Positions 20,001 through 33,788 of a stretch of DNA of 64,000 nt are shown one piece after another. Numbering within the stretch: the stretch's first letter is position 1; every line of letters begins with the position of its first letter. Both the position numbers and the translations under genes were made by a program. The notes below the pieces were generated by a model. The model searched no databases, was not told the origin of the DNA, and worked only from the letters and a program-made list of their open reading frames with translations. The stretch comes from Strongylocentrotus purpuratus (taxonomy: Eukaryota > Echinodermata > Echinoidea > Camarodonta > Strongylocentrotidae): positions 21,431,647 to 21,495,646 of the forward strand of contig NW_022145612.1 of assembly GCF_000002235.5 (NCBI RefSeq). The letters are read 5' to 3'.

Positions 20001-20751
20001 TTGTTCGATGAAGTTAGAGGCCGGAGGGTTTTCAGAGATTCGGGGGGAATTGTAGGTCTACCTCCCTCCCCATTAAAAAAAATTTTATATATATATATAA
20101 TTATTTGTATTGGACCCGGCGGGCCGCCCCTGGTGACCCATAACTTTATATTCAGTTGCATGATATAATCTAAGACAGTTTTCTTTCTATACAGGAAATT
20201 AAAAAATATGCGTGTAATTATTCCCTAATTTGCTTTATTGGTCATTGAGGAAAGGTGATTAATTTGTATGGAGTTAAACATTTTTATAATACATAGCTAA
20301 ACAAAATATAAACTATATAGACACGATAGATGAGAAACTTTGATAAGATCAAGTTCAAGTTCAATTTCAAGTTTATTTGTCTTTCTTCTAACATTAATGT
20401 AATACAATTTAACTAATTTATAACATGTGACAGAGTACCGGTACATAAAAGGAACAATTATAAAGAACAAGTTCATATAATGCATTTTAGTGAAATAGAT
20501 AGCCCAGCTTCTATAAGGTCTCCTCTTTCTTTCTTTCTTTCTTTCATGTGCATGAGACCTAAAAGTCACTAAGTCAGGTCCCTCAATGCAATATCATAAT
20601 TTTTTATATAAGTTTTTTTTTAAAAACCAGCCTGGTATAGTAGAAAATTAATACAAGAAGAGATGAGATTGCACCCCTCTTTCAAAATTACTATGATCAT
20701 CAATTGTTAAAATAGTTCAAAATGTGTTAATAAATTTAATTTTATTTATAC

Positions 20752-20752
<1 letters not shown>

Positions 20753-20797
<45 letters not shown>
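20753..20797. repeat. Poly-C tract, 45 bases
   Basis: Uninterrupted run of 45 C. On the complementary strand this could form G-quadruplex structure; it could also be an assembly-sensitive site. Confidence 0.95.
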
Positions 20798-20798
<1 letters not shown>

Positions 20799-21246
20799 AT
20801 GTGGTGTTCAACTGTGCCCATCCTATCCTACGTAAAATAACATACTGGTTTGTACGCACTGCACTCAGTCATATCACTAAAACTTTTGTGTAGGATTGTC
20901 TGGAGTACGCGTGGACGATCGAGTTCGTGAGACTTCGTGTACTAAAATAATGTAAGACGAAATTAAATTCTCTAATGTTTAAATTGTTTTTAAATGAGTG
21001 AATAATATCGTGTTGAATATGTTTGTGAGTAATCTAGCAGGGATAAACGTTAGTTCCAAGATGTTATTGAATTACGAAAATTGCAGACCCCATTGGCATC
21101 GAGTGATTGACGAACAGTCCCATCTATTTATTTTGTTGCTGGCTGTAAGCTGTGTTGTTGGAGGTTTAGTCAAGTGATGTTCTTCTCTCCGTTTCTTTTT
21201 CTTATCCCCTTCTTCTCTTCTTCCTCATTATTTCCTTCTTCTTCGT

Positions 21247-21318
21247 CTCCTCCTCCTCCTCCTCCTCCTCCTCCTCCTCCTCCTCCTCCTCCTCCTCCTC
21301 CTCCTCCTCCTCCTCCTT
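21247..21318. repeat. (TCC)n microsatellite
   Basis: About 22 near-perfect TCC units inside a longer pyrimidine-rich tract (21180-21410), 330 bp before the PQBP1 start codon. Confidence 0.95.
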
Positions 21319-21645
21319 CTCCTTCTGGCTGTTCTGCTTCTTCTTTCTCTTTTTCTTCTTCCTCTTCTTCTTCATCTTCATCTTCTCTTGCTTCTTTTTT
21401 TATTTTTCTTCTTCACCATATGCTAATTTAGTTATTTAGTATTCATCAGTTTTTAGGGATGAATCTAAAATGTATCAATGTACAAATGGTCTTTCATTTT
21501 CAAAACGCCTCGCCCAGATTCAGTATTGATGGAATTTTAATATGGTGATTTTATTCAACTTTTTTGTCACTTTTACATGTAGAGTCTATTTCTTTATTTT
21601 TGTTTCTAGTTCCCAGCTTAAGCATCCAATGAAATACACCTTAAC

Positions 21646-24600
21646 ATGTCTCTGCCACCTGCTTTAGCTGCTCGTTTGAAGAAGAGAGGGATCTTGAAAG
21701 CTGGCTCGACTAATCTTGAAAATGGTATTCATTTACTGTATTTTAAAGAAGTTTTAACATTTTACCAGTCTGAAAAGTCCATGTACAGTGTAAATCCTGT
21801 AAATCTATCTCTCATTGTTGTTCAAGTCCCTGATGGAATTTTATGAAAGTGTGTGTTAATTATATTAAATTTGCTTTCCGAACCTGTTGGCATCTCATGC
21901 TTTTGAGTGAAAATTGGAATGTACAATTGTGAAAAACATTGCAGTATCACTATCACACTCTCATTTTGACTTCCAGGATCTCTCATACATTTGTTGTTAC
22001 TTTTTTATATCTTCAGTTGATATTTGGTATGCCTTCAGAAAATTAATTTTTTGAATGATACAGATAGCAGCATTCTCTTGTTCTTGGAGAGCCACCAGGC
22101 TCTGGAACCTCTCTGCTAAGCCTTAAGGCCGAACAAAAAAACAGGTTTTACGTGTGAAATTTTAAAAAGGAGGAGGAAGTGGAACTTTTTTTTCAAGATG
22201 GCCGCCATTAGAGATTTCCGGCAATCCCTGGTGGGTTCGCCTTAGATGAAATGTTACAAATAAAAGAGATAATTATAGCCACACAAGAGCTGATCATATT
22301 TACATTGTTTTAATAGTGTTAGCACCATGTGTACATTTTTAAACTTCACACAACATATCTCTTTAAATCTGTGACAGAAAACAGCTGATTTACTGCAATA
22401 ATATTTACACAGTACGTACCGATGCAATTAAGGTTTTGTAGCCTCTCTATCTCTCTCTCTCTCCCATTTAGCTACCATCGTCAATGTACAATGGGAGTGT
22501 GATAAATATTACGGCTAAAACGACTGTATGAAAAAACTACATTCGTGATCACATTTACACAAGGGACCACTCGCAGCCATGATTTTAGATTCAATCTACC
22601 AATTTGAATAATGGTAATGGTAATAGCAAGATCGAAAAGCATTTACCGGTAGTCTAGGCCATGGCAGATAAATAGACTCATGCGAAGACATATTTAGCAA
22701 TTGTACGGTAGCTAAGTAACCAAGAGAGTCTATATTATATAGAAAACTACAAACTTGCAAGTATTTATTTTCCGATGGATTTGTTGTAATTTTCTATAGT
22801 TTTTTGTCATTTTTTGGTAATGAAAAAAAAAAAGCAGACAGGGACGCGAAAACATACACATTTTTTTATTTCACCTAAGAGAGGGGTACTCGGGATCCAG
22901 CTCCGTCAAGCTACAGATGTCTTTTTAGCCGCATATAGTTCTTTGTAGGCCTTTTATTGTGACACTTTATGTACACCTGCACAGCACCTATATCAGTACG
23001 AGAATACAATAGATGGTGACCCATGCTTATAGCGAAAAAGAAGAAGAACTAGCCCTATTTATGCTCTGTATTTTCTTAGAATTTTCTCAACAGCAAGAAA
23101 AAAGTAAATGACAAACACTTTTCACTTTAACTTATGTAGATCCCACTGAAGAAATCATTGCAGCAGACTACTCTGGTGATATCCAACCTGATTTAAGCAA
23201 GGAACAGATCATCATTGACAATGATAGCTTACCTCATGGTTGGTGGAAGGTCAAAGATCCTCCAAGGTCAGTCAAAGGTCATGCTCTGACTTTATTAACA
23301 AAAATCAAACCCAATTCAGAGAAAGTTAAACACAAAAAGTTATAGCAGTTTTATAGTCGAGTCCGGCCTTGAGGCCATATTTTAGTGGGTGTGGCGTCGG
23401 TCTCGGTCTCGGACCAAATTACATGTATAAAGCCTATGGAAGGTAATATTTTCACTTGATGTCTTGGAAATGCCGGTCTTAACTACAGCACTGATATCTA
23501 TTACAAGAGAATGAATGCTACAGTAATCTGAAGGAACTGATCCTATGCAGTCTGATAGGTGAAGTCAATAGTGTGGATTCTCTTGAACTAGATATGAAGT
23601 ACATGTAATCTGGAGAGCTTCTTCTTATCCTAGAGAGAAATCAAATAAGCAGATAAGCTTTCGGATAACCTGAGATGAAAAGATAATATGGCCTCACTTC
23701 AGGCTTCTTTGAAATAAATCTAAACATGCCAAAACCTAGTATGTTTTATTTTGTACAATGTCATTGTATATTTTTGTAGATAATTATCTTGTAAAGAAAA
23801 AATTATAATCCTTTGATGATCTTAAGCATGATCTTTCTTTTCTACCTATGTTCTTAGTGGATTTGTCTACTATTGGGATTCCAACACAGATATGGTTTCG
23901 TGGCTGTCACCGATAGGTATGTGTGCTATGGCAGTAGTATTCAAACGCAATCCTCTTGTTTCATTCTTGTATTTAAAGAAAAGACTAATTCATGACTTAC
24001 ATTGATTTAATGTTTAGGATTGAATGATTTACAATGGTCATAAGGACCCCCCCCCAAAAAAAAACTAAATTTGTAGAACTGACTCTATAGGCCTACTACA
24101 TGTACATGTATCCTTATCATGATCAACCTTTATCCATGTCCTGGAATATGTTATTTGTCATATATGTTGCATTTTCACTGATATTAAAGATGTTCATGTG
24201 TGGGTATATAGTCGTTCGTGAAGTAGGCAACTTGGCGATCACTACATAACACTGAGCCAACGGGTATTACATTCCCGTGCATACGTCCGTGTGCTGCCCT
24301 CTATATGCCCACGCATGAGCAACTTTAATGTAATATTGTGTCCATTTTATCTATAATGATTGTAAAAGAATCTGCAAATCGGCCATCTGGCCACAAATGA
24401 TTTCTTATTGATAAACTGTTATAAATAAATGAAAAACGTAAGTTATGGAATAATTCTGGCCAACATGTTATACTTATTTTTTGGTAGCTTATTTTGTAAG
24501 TTTCCCCATGTTTAGCTGAATTATTTAGTTGTAAACTCTAAGTTATTATGAATTTTGGATTTTGATGTACCACAAGAGCCCCTGAAACACAGAGATAACT

Positions 24601-27600
24601 TAGTGATTGATTGCTATTTTGCAATTGATCGTTTTGAACAAGCAATCAATTGTACGATCATATGCTAAGCTTTGTGTTATGGGCCCAGGTCTCTCAATCA
24701 AAAAGAAGAATTTATAACACGCTGACCTCATTGATTCTTGCAATGCAAATGCCATATTCACTTTTTGCAATCCCTATGAGTATGATCTCTCACAGCTCTA
24801 TTATGTATTTGCTGTACCAGTGTAAGGTACAGTAACTAAAACATGCATGATTCATTCAGCCCTTCTTCTGCTTAGATCTTACCAATGTTTTGCAAATATC
24901 ACTTCATTAAAGCCTCTTCAAGGGCTTTTTAAAGGTTTTTTGTCACTTTGTGTCACAAACCTTATCAAGCTTTAATGAATGATGATTAAAAGGAATTTTG
25001 AAAATACTTTTTTTAGATGATATTTGGTGTGATCCAAGCTTTCAAGCTTACCATAAATTAGTAACGTTACCAATTATACAAATGTTAGCTAAAGTCTCTT
25101 GGATTTGGTCGCGTATGGGATAAAGTACTTTGAACTTCCCTAAAAGAGATCCAAGTAGGTGTTTAAATGTAATGTTCTTGTGATGCCATTATTACTATAT
25201 TCCCCTACATTTGTATTTTATTCCAGATTCAAAAGCAAACATTTCTTTATCAGCTAACAAATTGAGAGAGATTGAAGAGAAGAGGATAAGATTAAGAGAA
25301 GCACAACCCAAACCACCAGGCATGGAGCCAGCTGATAAGGTCAAGGTTAGTATTATGTTAAATCAAGATATCAGTCACAACAGTGTCATTTTGCATCCAT
25401 GAAATGTTTCACTGTGGGGTATATAAAGAACTTTATGTCATTGTCAAAAATCAAATGTTGTAAATTTTCATTCCATTCTGACACATGTATATATGTAAAT
25501 ATATAAAGGTAATGTAAATAATTAGTCAAGCGCCATCTTTTGTTCAAAACATGTCCAGTTTAAGTGAAAGAAAAAGACTCCTTACTGTATATGGATGAAG
25601 ATTTTGACTACCGTAATGTCATTTGTGCATGTTTTGGATCACTTAAATGATCCAGCATCGCAATTTGTTCACAGAGTACATGAAATTGACGGACCCTGCT
25701 TTTAAATTTTATTTCATTACTTAATTGGCTGGCAAAAGAAAAAATAGTGTGTAATATTAGATAGCTTAGACAGATGCCGAGATGTCATTGGTCCACAGCG
25801 CGTCACATGATATCGATTGCGAGGATCGTAATTGTTACATTGCCCGTTATACTGGCCGTGAAAATTAGTATATTTTTCTAACATGTATGTCAATTTCAAA
25901 GGAAAACACAACATTTCTAAATTTTGAAGAATTTGTTGTTGTTAGGGGGGGGAGGGTCAATTTTTTGTTTCCAAATTTTTTTTTTCTTCCCTCAAAATTT
26001 TTTTTTTCTTCCCTCAAAATTTTTTTTTTTCTCGTAATGTTTTTTTTTGTCAATTTTATTTCTCACTTTTTTTTCTAATTTTTTTTTCTTTTCTTTACAA
26101 ACAAATTGGAGAAAAAAAATTTGGGGGACAAAAAAGGGACCACTACCCCCTAAATTTTCAAACCAAGGCTATCTTATATAACAGATATTAACTGGCAGGG
26201 GGTATATAATATTCTTTGGACCTGAAGGGAGTTATATTTTCCCTCCCTTCAGCAGTCCAAAGAATGTTATATTACACCCCCTGCCAGTCAATATCTGTAT
26301 AATATATGTCCTAGTATATTACTCTTCAAATTTCTTCAAAATGATATTCAAAGCCTGTGGAATGTTGTGAACATACAACATCATGCACATATTATACCAT
26401 GTTTACAGACAAGTACACATTAGTTACCTGTATGATTCATGAATGGATTGTGTTTCTTTCTTCATAACTCTTTCATATTAGAACGTGGAGATAGGACCGG
26501 TCATAGGACCGGTCATTCCCTCCAGTGTCCCCCTCCCTCCTCCTAAGAATCCTCCGCCAAGATCTGGAGGTGAACGGTCAAGGAGAGACCATAGAGGTAA
26601 ATATAATTACTTTTTATATTACCTTAAACATCCACACTTTTTGATGTTTATCATAACATGGATTGTTATAATTATCATTATTATTATAATTTTGCATAAA
26701 CCGAACCCTACTATTAATTTCAGGATGTAAAGAAGGGAAACAGTTTTTGTTGCTTTTGCTGGTGGTAAATTTCTGTAAGATACCTGCAATGAGGATCTTA
26801 TGGTGAATGTGTTAGCTGTGTTACAAGTTAAAGGTGAAATTCAAAGAAAATCACAAATATGTCAAATAAAGTATCACTAGAAACTGGTAAGCTAACAGAT
26901 GGCCATCGTACACGTTATAGGTCAACTACATATCGGTTGATTTATAAAAATACAAATACAACCACCTCCATAGCAGCTGGGATATACAAGAGATTCGCCG
27001 GAAAAATAACGATGTTTTAATGACGTCACTATATGGCCCAACACTGCCCAAGCAGACGACATTCCATAGAGAATGAACATAATTGCAAAGCTATTATTTG
27101 TCAAATTATAATGAGTTTAGTGTATATAAATGTAATGGCATGTCAAACCATTCAAAAAGGGATATGACCCGATTCTGATAACTAAAATCTTTTGCTTGTA
27201 AATACACAGGATAGGGATTAATTAACAATCAAAGAAACCAGACTTTCAAATTGAAAAACCCTCGGAATGATATTAAGGACGGCATTTGTCCCCTCTTGAA
27301 ACGCCGAACATACCCCGGTGTGTAGCAGCTGAATATACAATGGCGTCTTATTTTGTTTACAAGCGACAGATTCCTTTATTTTTGTATCGCTGCATTTGTC
27401 ATCAAAATAAAACCATGCGCGGGGTTTAGAGTGAGGCAATAGATTATACATTTAGCCTGACGGTAGTGAAGTAAGAGAAAGAACTCAAGAGAAGATGAAA
27501 ACACAGCCACTGAAAATGTGTGAGATGTCATGGGGCATCATCTGCTTGTGCAAGTCATGTCCATACTGTGATCTCACACATCTCAGCAGCGTTCGGAGAG

Positions 27601-29464
27601 CTCTTTAGGTGCTATGCCGGGGCTGTATTTAAGCGTTTTGTAATTTATAATAATCATTACTTCAAATGTTTCCAAGCATTGAATTTTGATAACCTTGTCG
27701 AATCAAAGTTTCAACTATGCAATATTGAAAATAAAGTTAGTTTTTAAAATCAATGAATATCTACTTTAAAGAAAACCTCACCCAGGAAATAACTATACTT
27801 ATACTGAGAGATTTATTATATGCTTGCCCATTAATCTACAAGTGTATGAGAGAGGCATAAAGCAAGAATAATGTACAGTTTCTCAGCACGACACAGGCAT
27901 CGCCATTTTTTTGATAACATGACGTACTATGTGAAGTCGTCTATCAAATAAATGTATTGAAATTTATGGATGCTTCCTTCCCAGGTGTGTGTAGTGATGA
28001 AGCATTTCATTCACCTGCTATTATCCTTTGCACTGTACTAAGATTGCCAGAATGCAAATTGCATAAATAAGTTGGTGTTCTTCTGAGGTGAAGGTTTCTG
28101 ATAAATGAAATAGATTTGTCAACTGCTATATTTTAGTATTTTAAATGAATTAGTTACAATTGTCTCCCTGTTAAATATTTTTTACCATATATAATTTCTA
28201 TCTTCTCAGCTATGATTTTTTTCTCATTGAAAAGTAAAGGTTTTGTTATTGATTTAAAAAGTCTTTCCAACTAAAAAGCTTGGTGCATGATAGATATACA
28301 ACATCACCTGGTACATCACATTTTCAAGAAAATGGCTGCACCCATTTCATGCTAAAAGGCATCACATCATGCCAAGAATATCTTCATTTATATATCTCTT
28401 GTACATTTTTATAAGGAATATTTACATCAAAGGGCAGGAGTACATCTCAATTTTTAGAAGACCTACACTTATTCTTTGGGGTGAGGTTTCCTTTAAGTTT
28501 TTCTAAGTATGTACAAATGGTTGATGCTATTCTTGAAAAAGGTTAAAGGAAATGCTCTTTAATAATGTATGATGGTTCATTGAAGAAGACCTTGAGAAGC
28601 ACTATTTTTTAAAAATTAAATATAATTATTAATGTCCTGTTTTGTTTGTTTGTTTGCATTTTTGTTTTCTTGTGAAGGTTCTAGAGGAAGGAGACAAAAA
28701 GAAGATGAACTAGACCCTATGGATCCATCAGCATATTCTGATACCCCAAGGTAATGTACTCCTATTAACTAATCAATCATTCAATCAATCTTTACCATAA
28801 TATTATATTAGAAAGCCTATTTTTGCACATGTTTGAATTATCTGTTTTTTAATTTAAAGAAATTGTTTAATATGTGTTTCATGCTGGGCCATTATTACGG
28901 TATAATCTGTGTAAAGAATAATTATTTCATGAATCTTTTATACCTTGGTTCTTAGTGTTATTTGGCCCTTTATCTTCTCTCCCCTTGTGAAAGTTTTTTT
29001 TGGGGGGGGAGGAATCACACCATCTGCTGATAATTCTTAAAATCAGATGTTATCTGTCATTGTCCTGTGCTTACATACATATTACCCTTCCATCAAGCTT
29101 CAAAATATTTCAACCAAAAAATCTTCTACCCAACCAAACCGAATAGTCCCCAAGCTCCAAAGTATTTTGTTTTGTCTTGTAATTTTTCAAGAGAATATGC
29201 AGTCTGTGAAAGCCATTGATTTTCAATTATGTGGTGAATGATTTCAATTATTTCTTTAGCATTATGGCTCAAAACACTTAATGAATGATGCATATCTTAT
29301 CATGTTACAACCTTTGCAGAGGTAATTGGAGCAGTGGATTACCAACACACCAAGAAGCTAAGACAGGAGTCGATGTCACCGCTAGCGGACCTCTCTTTCA
29401 GATGAGACCTTATCCTAGTCCAGGAGCTATTCTTAGAGCTAATAAGGCCAATGCTAACACCTGA
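21646..29464 (+). CDS. PQBP1: Polyglutamine-binding protein 1 (PQBP1), complete, seven coding exons
   Basis: Exons 21646-21724, 23140-23266, 23858-23916, 25227-25345, 26482-26596, 28678-28750 and 29320-29464 join in phase to 238 codons (human protein about 265). The N-terminus [18 protein letters not shown] matches the family. A WW domain at residues 57-88 ([26 protein letters not shown]) binds proline-rich partners such as RNA polymerase II and splicing factors. The conserved tail has [13 protein letters not shown], then [19 protein letters not shown] (212-232), the part known to bind U5-15kD (TXNL4A). The product is a nuclear pre-mRNA splicing/transcription adaptor. The long polar repeat of vertebrates is absent; exon 5 instead has a proline-rich stretch ([15 protein letters not shown]) and a short Arg-rich segment. 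All introns are GT-AG. Introns 1, 3 and 5 are long and hold repeats. Confidence 0.96.
26181..26298. repeat. Long foldback hairpin in PQBP1 intron 5
   Basis: A near-perfect inverted repeat of about 50 bp per arm. The outer arms are ACAGATATTAACTGGCAGGG and CCCTGCCAGTCAATATCTGT; the inner arms are TTCTTTGGACCTGAAGGGAG and CTCCCTTCAGCAGTCCAAAG, around a loop TTATATTTTCC. Probably a MITE-type element; the transcript would form a long stem. Confidence 0.85.
27770..28492. mobile_element. TTAA-flanked non-autonomous DNA element in PQBP1 intron 5
   Basis: TTAA at 27766-27769 and again at 28493-28496, directly bordering inverted ends AGAAAACCTCACCC (left) and AGGAAACCTCACCC (right, reverse complement). 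The 723 bp inside has no long frame. TTAA duplication with AG-type ends fits Kolobok-like elements better than piggyBac, but the class is inferred from the ends only. Confidence 0.65.
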
Positions 29465-30559
29465 ACACTTGTGAACCTTTGGGACTCATCAGGTCCAAAG
29501 TTTTTAGTACTCTCTGGAGTCTGGACTAACAAGGTCGCTATGATTTGGAACTACCATTCTACAACTGGATATCAATGTAATTTGCTGCCTTAGGAAGATA
29601 TTCTGTGTATGGATCTCTTGTTTGATGGTCTATACTTAGATTGGGATCACACACATGTCATATTATCTTCTGCTGAAGTTGAAATTCCCATTCTGTTTGG
29701 ATTTAGACCTTCTTTTGTGGGGACTCTCAATTGTATTCGGCTGCTGATGATTCAGAAATAGGACTTTGATGTATTGCTGTTCTGATCACTGACATCTAAG
29801 ATAGGAAATGCATATCCACTACACATACATTTGATAAACTTTACCAAAAGGAAAGATTGCATTAATCGTTGGGAGGGCTTTGATTCTTACCTATGATCTC
29901 TCTTCAAAACGTGATTGTCATTATTAACAAGGGGTTAATCATTAATGTGGTTGGTTTGAATGAATGTGGTGCAAATAAAGCAATTGGTCTTACACATTTC
30001 AAAGATTTTTATTGTCTTGCAAGAGCCATGTTACTAAATATATTTACTGATGAAATTAGGCTTCTACTTCAAACTGTTCAATATACTCTGAATTGTTAGG
30101 CAAAGACTAGCTTAATATGAGGCACAATTTTTCTATGAATAATGGACTATTTCATTTACTTTACTCTTTGTATTGTTCCTATCTCTCATCCTTTCAAACT
30201 TTTCAATTTTTGTATGTTTTTTAGTGTCATTTAAATTGCCTTTTCCCTCAAAATAACAGGCAATGGAAAAGAAGTGAGTAATTACAGTCAATTTTTTCAG
30301 TTGTCTCTTTACTATTACACTGTTATTGTGAAATAATTATTCTCTTACTTATTTATTTCTTACATAAAAGAAATGGGAAAGAAGCTCACACTCAAGCCAA
30401 ATGTGAATATTTTGTGTGTAAATAAATTACTATGTTGTTTTTACAAATATTTGACATTCAATTACATATTTTTTTGAAGTGTAGATTGTATGATAGTGAA
30501 CAAAAATGATACTGATCGCATCTTGATAACCATGATGACAATGGTGGTATTCAGATGAG

Positions 30560-31200
30560 TAGGATGATGACGATGATGATGATGTTCATGATTAAGATGA
30601 TGATGATGATGGTAAAGATGACGACGGCAATGGCAATGATGGTGGTGACGATGATAATGATAATGATGTTGCTGTTATTATGACAGTAATGATGATGGTA
30701 TTGGTCATGGCGATGATATGATGAGGGGAAAGAGGAGGTGGAGGATAAGGCTTAGGTGGATGATCGTAATAATGGATTTGTACAATTAACATTAAATTTA
30801 GTTAACTGTTGTAATTACTGAATGGCTCTTTTAAAGCTTCAGTGAATAATGGCAGTGTCAATGGTCTTCATTAACAACTCGAAGATTGTTCCTGAATCTA
30901 TATTATTCTTTATGATGTTAGCAGGAAAGTTCTGACTGAAATGAAATACCCTGTTTTTAGGGGGCTAAAAACAAAAAGTACCAGAGCACAAAATCTCAGA
31001 CCGAAACTGAAACCAACTGGTAACAACCATGATAACTGCGTCCATACATCTGTTGTTTATGATGGTGATAATGATGATGATGATGATGATGATGATGATT
31101 AAATGATTTTGGTGACAATGATGATGATGATGACTTCGATTACGATGACGACGATGATAAAAGATGACGACGATGATGATAATAATTTCAATAATGATCA
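30560..31200. repeat. Two GAT/ATG microsatellite blocks
   Basis: Imperfect GAT repeats at about 30560-30680 and 31060-31200, separated by unique sequence. Confidence 0.8.
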
Positions 31201-31603
31201 TCATAAATTGTGTGGATGGTGATGATTCAAATAATAGGTTGATAATCATGGCATCGCAGTAATTGTAGCAATAGAACGGTGAAATTAGGGGTTATATGGA
31301 ATAATAAGGCAATATGTGTACTTATAATTCAGTTAATGTCACTGCAATAATGACTGAGGTATTAATGAGGGATATTGATCCATATGTTAGGAGAGACCAA
31401 ATTTGGTCATGACATATGGTTATCGCTATCTCCCGTTTTTCTCTATATCGACCAGTTTGTTATTGTGACCGGGATTGTTTATATTTTACCTCATCTCACT
31501 TTGCTGTTCTCTCCCGTTTGATTACATCAATAACATTTTAAAATGTTACCATGTACATAATGTCTCTATAGACACTCTACCTCCTTTTTTCCCAGTTGCT
31601 ACT

Positions 31604-31774
31604 CTCTCTCTCTCTTCTTCTTCTTCTTCTTCTTCTTCTTCTTCTTCTTCTTCTTCTTCTTCTTCTACTTCTTCTTCTTCTTCTCCTACTTTACCCCTCT
31701 CTCCACCTTCTTTCTTTCTCTTTCTCTCTCTTTCTCTCTCTTTCTTTCTCTCTCCCTCTATTTTTCTGTTTCTT

Positions 31775-31838
<64 letters not shown>
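31604..31838. repeat. (TTC)n and (CT)n microsatellites
   Basis: TTC units at about 31615-31683, then CT repeats ending in a perfect run at about 31780-31838. The poly-Ser, poly-Leu and Arg-Glu frames here are artefacts. Confidence 0.95.
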
Positions 31839-31841
<3 letters not shown>

Positions 31842-32363
31842 CTCCCTGTAGTTCTTCTTTCAGATAGAGACATTTGACACAAATCAATCTTATTAATGTC
31901 ATATGATAGATGCAATTGAACAATCAAAATAAACATGAGCAGTAGTAGAAGAATTTGGATACAATACTCAAAATGTCAACGGGACCTTCAATCTTTTATA
32001 GTACAAAGAAATCATTATGGATTTTACGTTCGAATTATGACCACGTTATTTGAAGACAAATGAAAAATGAACACTACTAGCCCATAAATAACGAGCTCAA
32101 ACGTTTATTTTTCGTCCGAAAATCAATATATGGGTTGCACGTTGATTATCGGTGGAGGCAAGACAAAGAGTTTATAATAAGCGTCGTAGCGGTGTATTCC
32201 TAATTTGACCTAAAATCTGAAAAGCGCCCTATTTTCTATTGATTTCTTTTTATGAGGCGGGGCGTCTCTGATATTACGTTTGAAATTTAGTAGATATGTT
32301 TTCTTAGAAGGGATGTTGAACCTGAACATAACCAAAAGTCATCCATGCAGCGGTACCGTCAAG

Positions 32364-33715
32364 ATGGGCAAATCAGAGAGAGCTGCGATTCTTCTTATAT
32401 TGGCAATGGGGCTTATAAATCATGAAGGTTAGTTTTCTTATTATAATGCCATTCTTGTAATATACCTCAATTAACTATTGCACTAATCGTTCAGTTCGAT
32501 GTGTTTCAGTCAGTAAGTTCTTCTGTTCATTGTGTTTCTGTTTACTGTATGACGGAAATTAAGACAAACGCAAAAATTTGTCTTTTAGTTACAGCTACCA
32601 CTTTGAGCGGGTCTGTGGCTATTACCCCTCTCACCGGGGTGGCGGTTGTGGGAGGGGATGACGTAGTGGTAGAAGTGAACGCTTCTCTTACCGCCTCGGA
32701 TGAGCTAACTCATGTCAACGTCAGTCTGGAGTGCACAAATGCAAAGGTAGGCGACATGTTCTTGTCATGATAGATCTTACATAAATTATATTGAATACGA
32801 CAAACAGATGTACTAGGCATGATATAAACTGAACTTTACAGTTCTTTAACAATAATTCACTTACTATTGTAAAACAGCATCTGAGGAACTAACACTTCGA
32901 CAAGCTCTGCTTCTAGTTAGTTCCTCTTTTCTCGTGCTTTTTCTATTATATTTGTCGTTTCATTGCATATTTTGGTAATATATAATTATTCATTGCATTA
33001 TGTTTTGCATGAGAAATAAAATCATTTGAATCATCATAATGCTTATTTCCTTTATCATATTTATAACATATCATTTTCGACTAAACATGTAGAATGATAA
33101 AAAAAATACTACTTGTATAAGCAAATAAAGTAAGCATATTCAGGTTGATAGAAATTATTGCTTTGTTTTCTTTTGTTTTATAGCTGAATTCGACAACGGA
33201 TGTTTTGCCAAATTTCTCATCAATACCTGTGGTAAGCACCAATCACCGTATAAATCGTTGAAAAGATGACTTTGCTTTATAATATTGGAGGTTTCATCAA
33301 AATCGACGAATCATTGTTTATGATCCTTAGGATACTCTTTCCAACTTTATGTAATTTTGATTTTGTACATAATTCGTAATATTAATTTTGTTCTCCAATT
33401 TGTAGACCTTATACTTTCAATGAGAGTAGTCCCACAATCAATTAAATGTGAGAAGAATAAGATGGATCACAGCTGCAAAGTCACTAAACTAGTGTAATGT
33501 ATTACTTTTGATGTACTTTAAGTACTATGTACTCTCCGTTATTATTTTCCTCCTCTCCTTTTCGTTTTTTATCCCCATGCTAAATATACATTATTCTTCT
33601 ATTACTAAATTTTGTTTTGTCTGTACCGTGTTCTTCTACTTTTTCTTATTCTTCATTCTCAATCATCATTTGTTTGTCTTGCTCTTCTACCCCCCCCCCC
33701 CCCCCCCCTACCTCT

Positions 33716-33746
<31 letters not shown>

Positions 33747-33747
33747 C

Positions 33748-33788
<41 letters not shown>

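Larger units (their letters stand above)
15073..21645. other. Actin-PQBP1 divergent intergenic region
   Basis: No gene seen. Contents: AT-rich unique sequence (15.2-16.3 kb), a CGTACGCAGG-family element (16.4-16.74 kb), a GTGCCCCTTTT minisatellite (17.0-18.45 kb), CTCGCTCGCT-type repeats (18.47-20.0 kb), a 45-base poly-C tract and a TCC microsatellite shortly before PQBP1. The PQBP1 promoter should lie within the last kilobase, but I see no clear core element. Confidence 0.6.
29465..32363. other. PQBP1 3' UTR and spacer to the lectin gene
   Basis: No further gene seen. Candidate PQBP1 poly(A) signals AATAAA are at 29974-29979 and 30421-30426. Beyond 30.5 kb the sequence is dominated by ATG/GAT trinucleotide repeats (30560-30680, 31060-31200), then TTC and CT microsatellites. 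The lectin promoter probably lies in 32.0-32.36 kb; no clear core motif. Confidence 0.6.

Noticed and set aside
22130-22250. AAGATGGCCGCC and TTCCGG words in PQBP1 intron 1 as YY1/ETS promoter sites
   Set aside because: Downstream of the coding start and surrounded by repeat-like sequence; isolated words of this length are not convincing.
31475-31936. Poly-Ser, poly-Leu, Arg-Glu and Glu-rich frames
   Set aside because: TTC and CT microsatellites in all frames.
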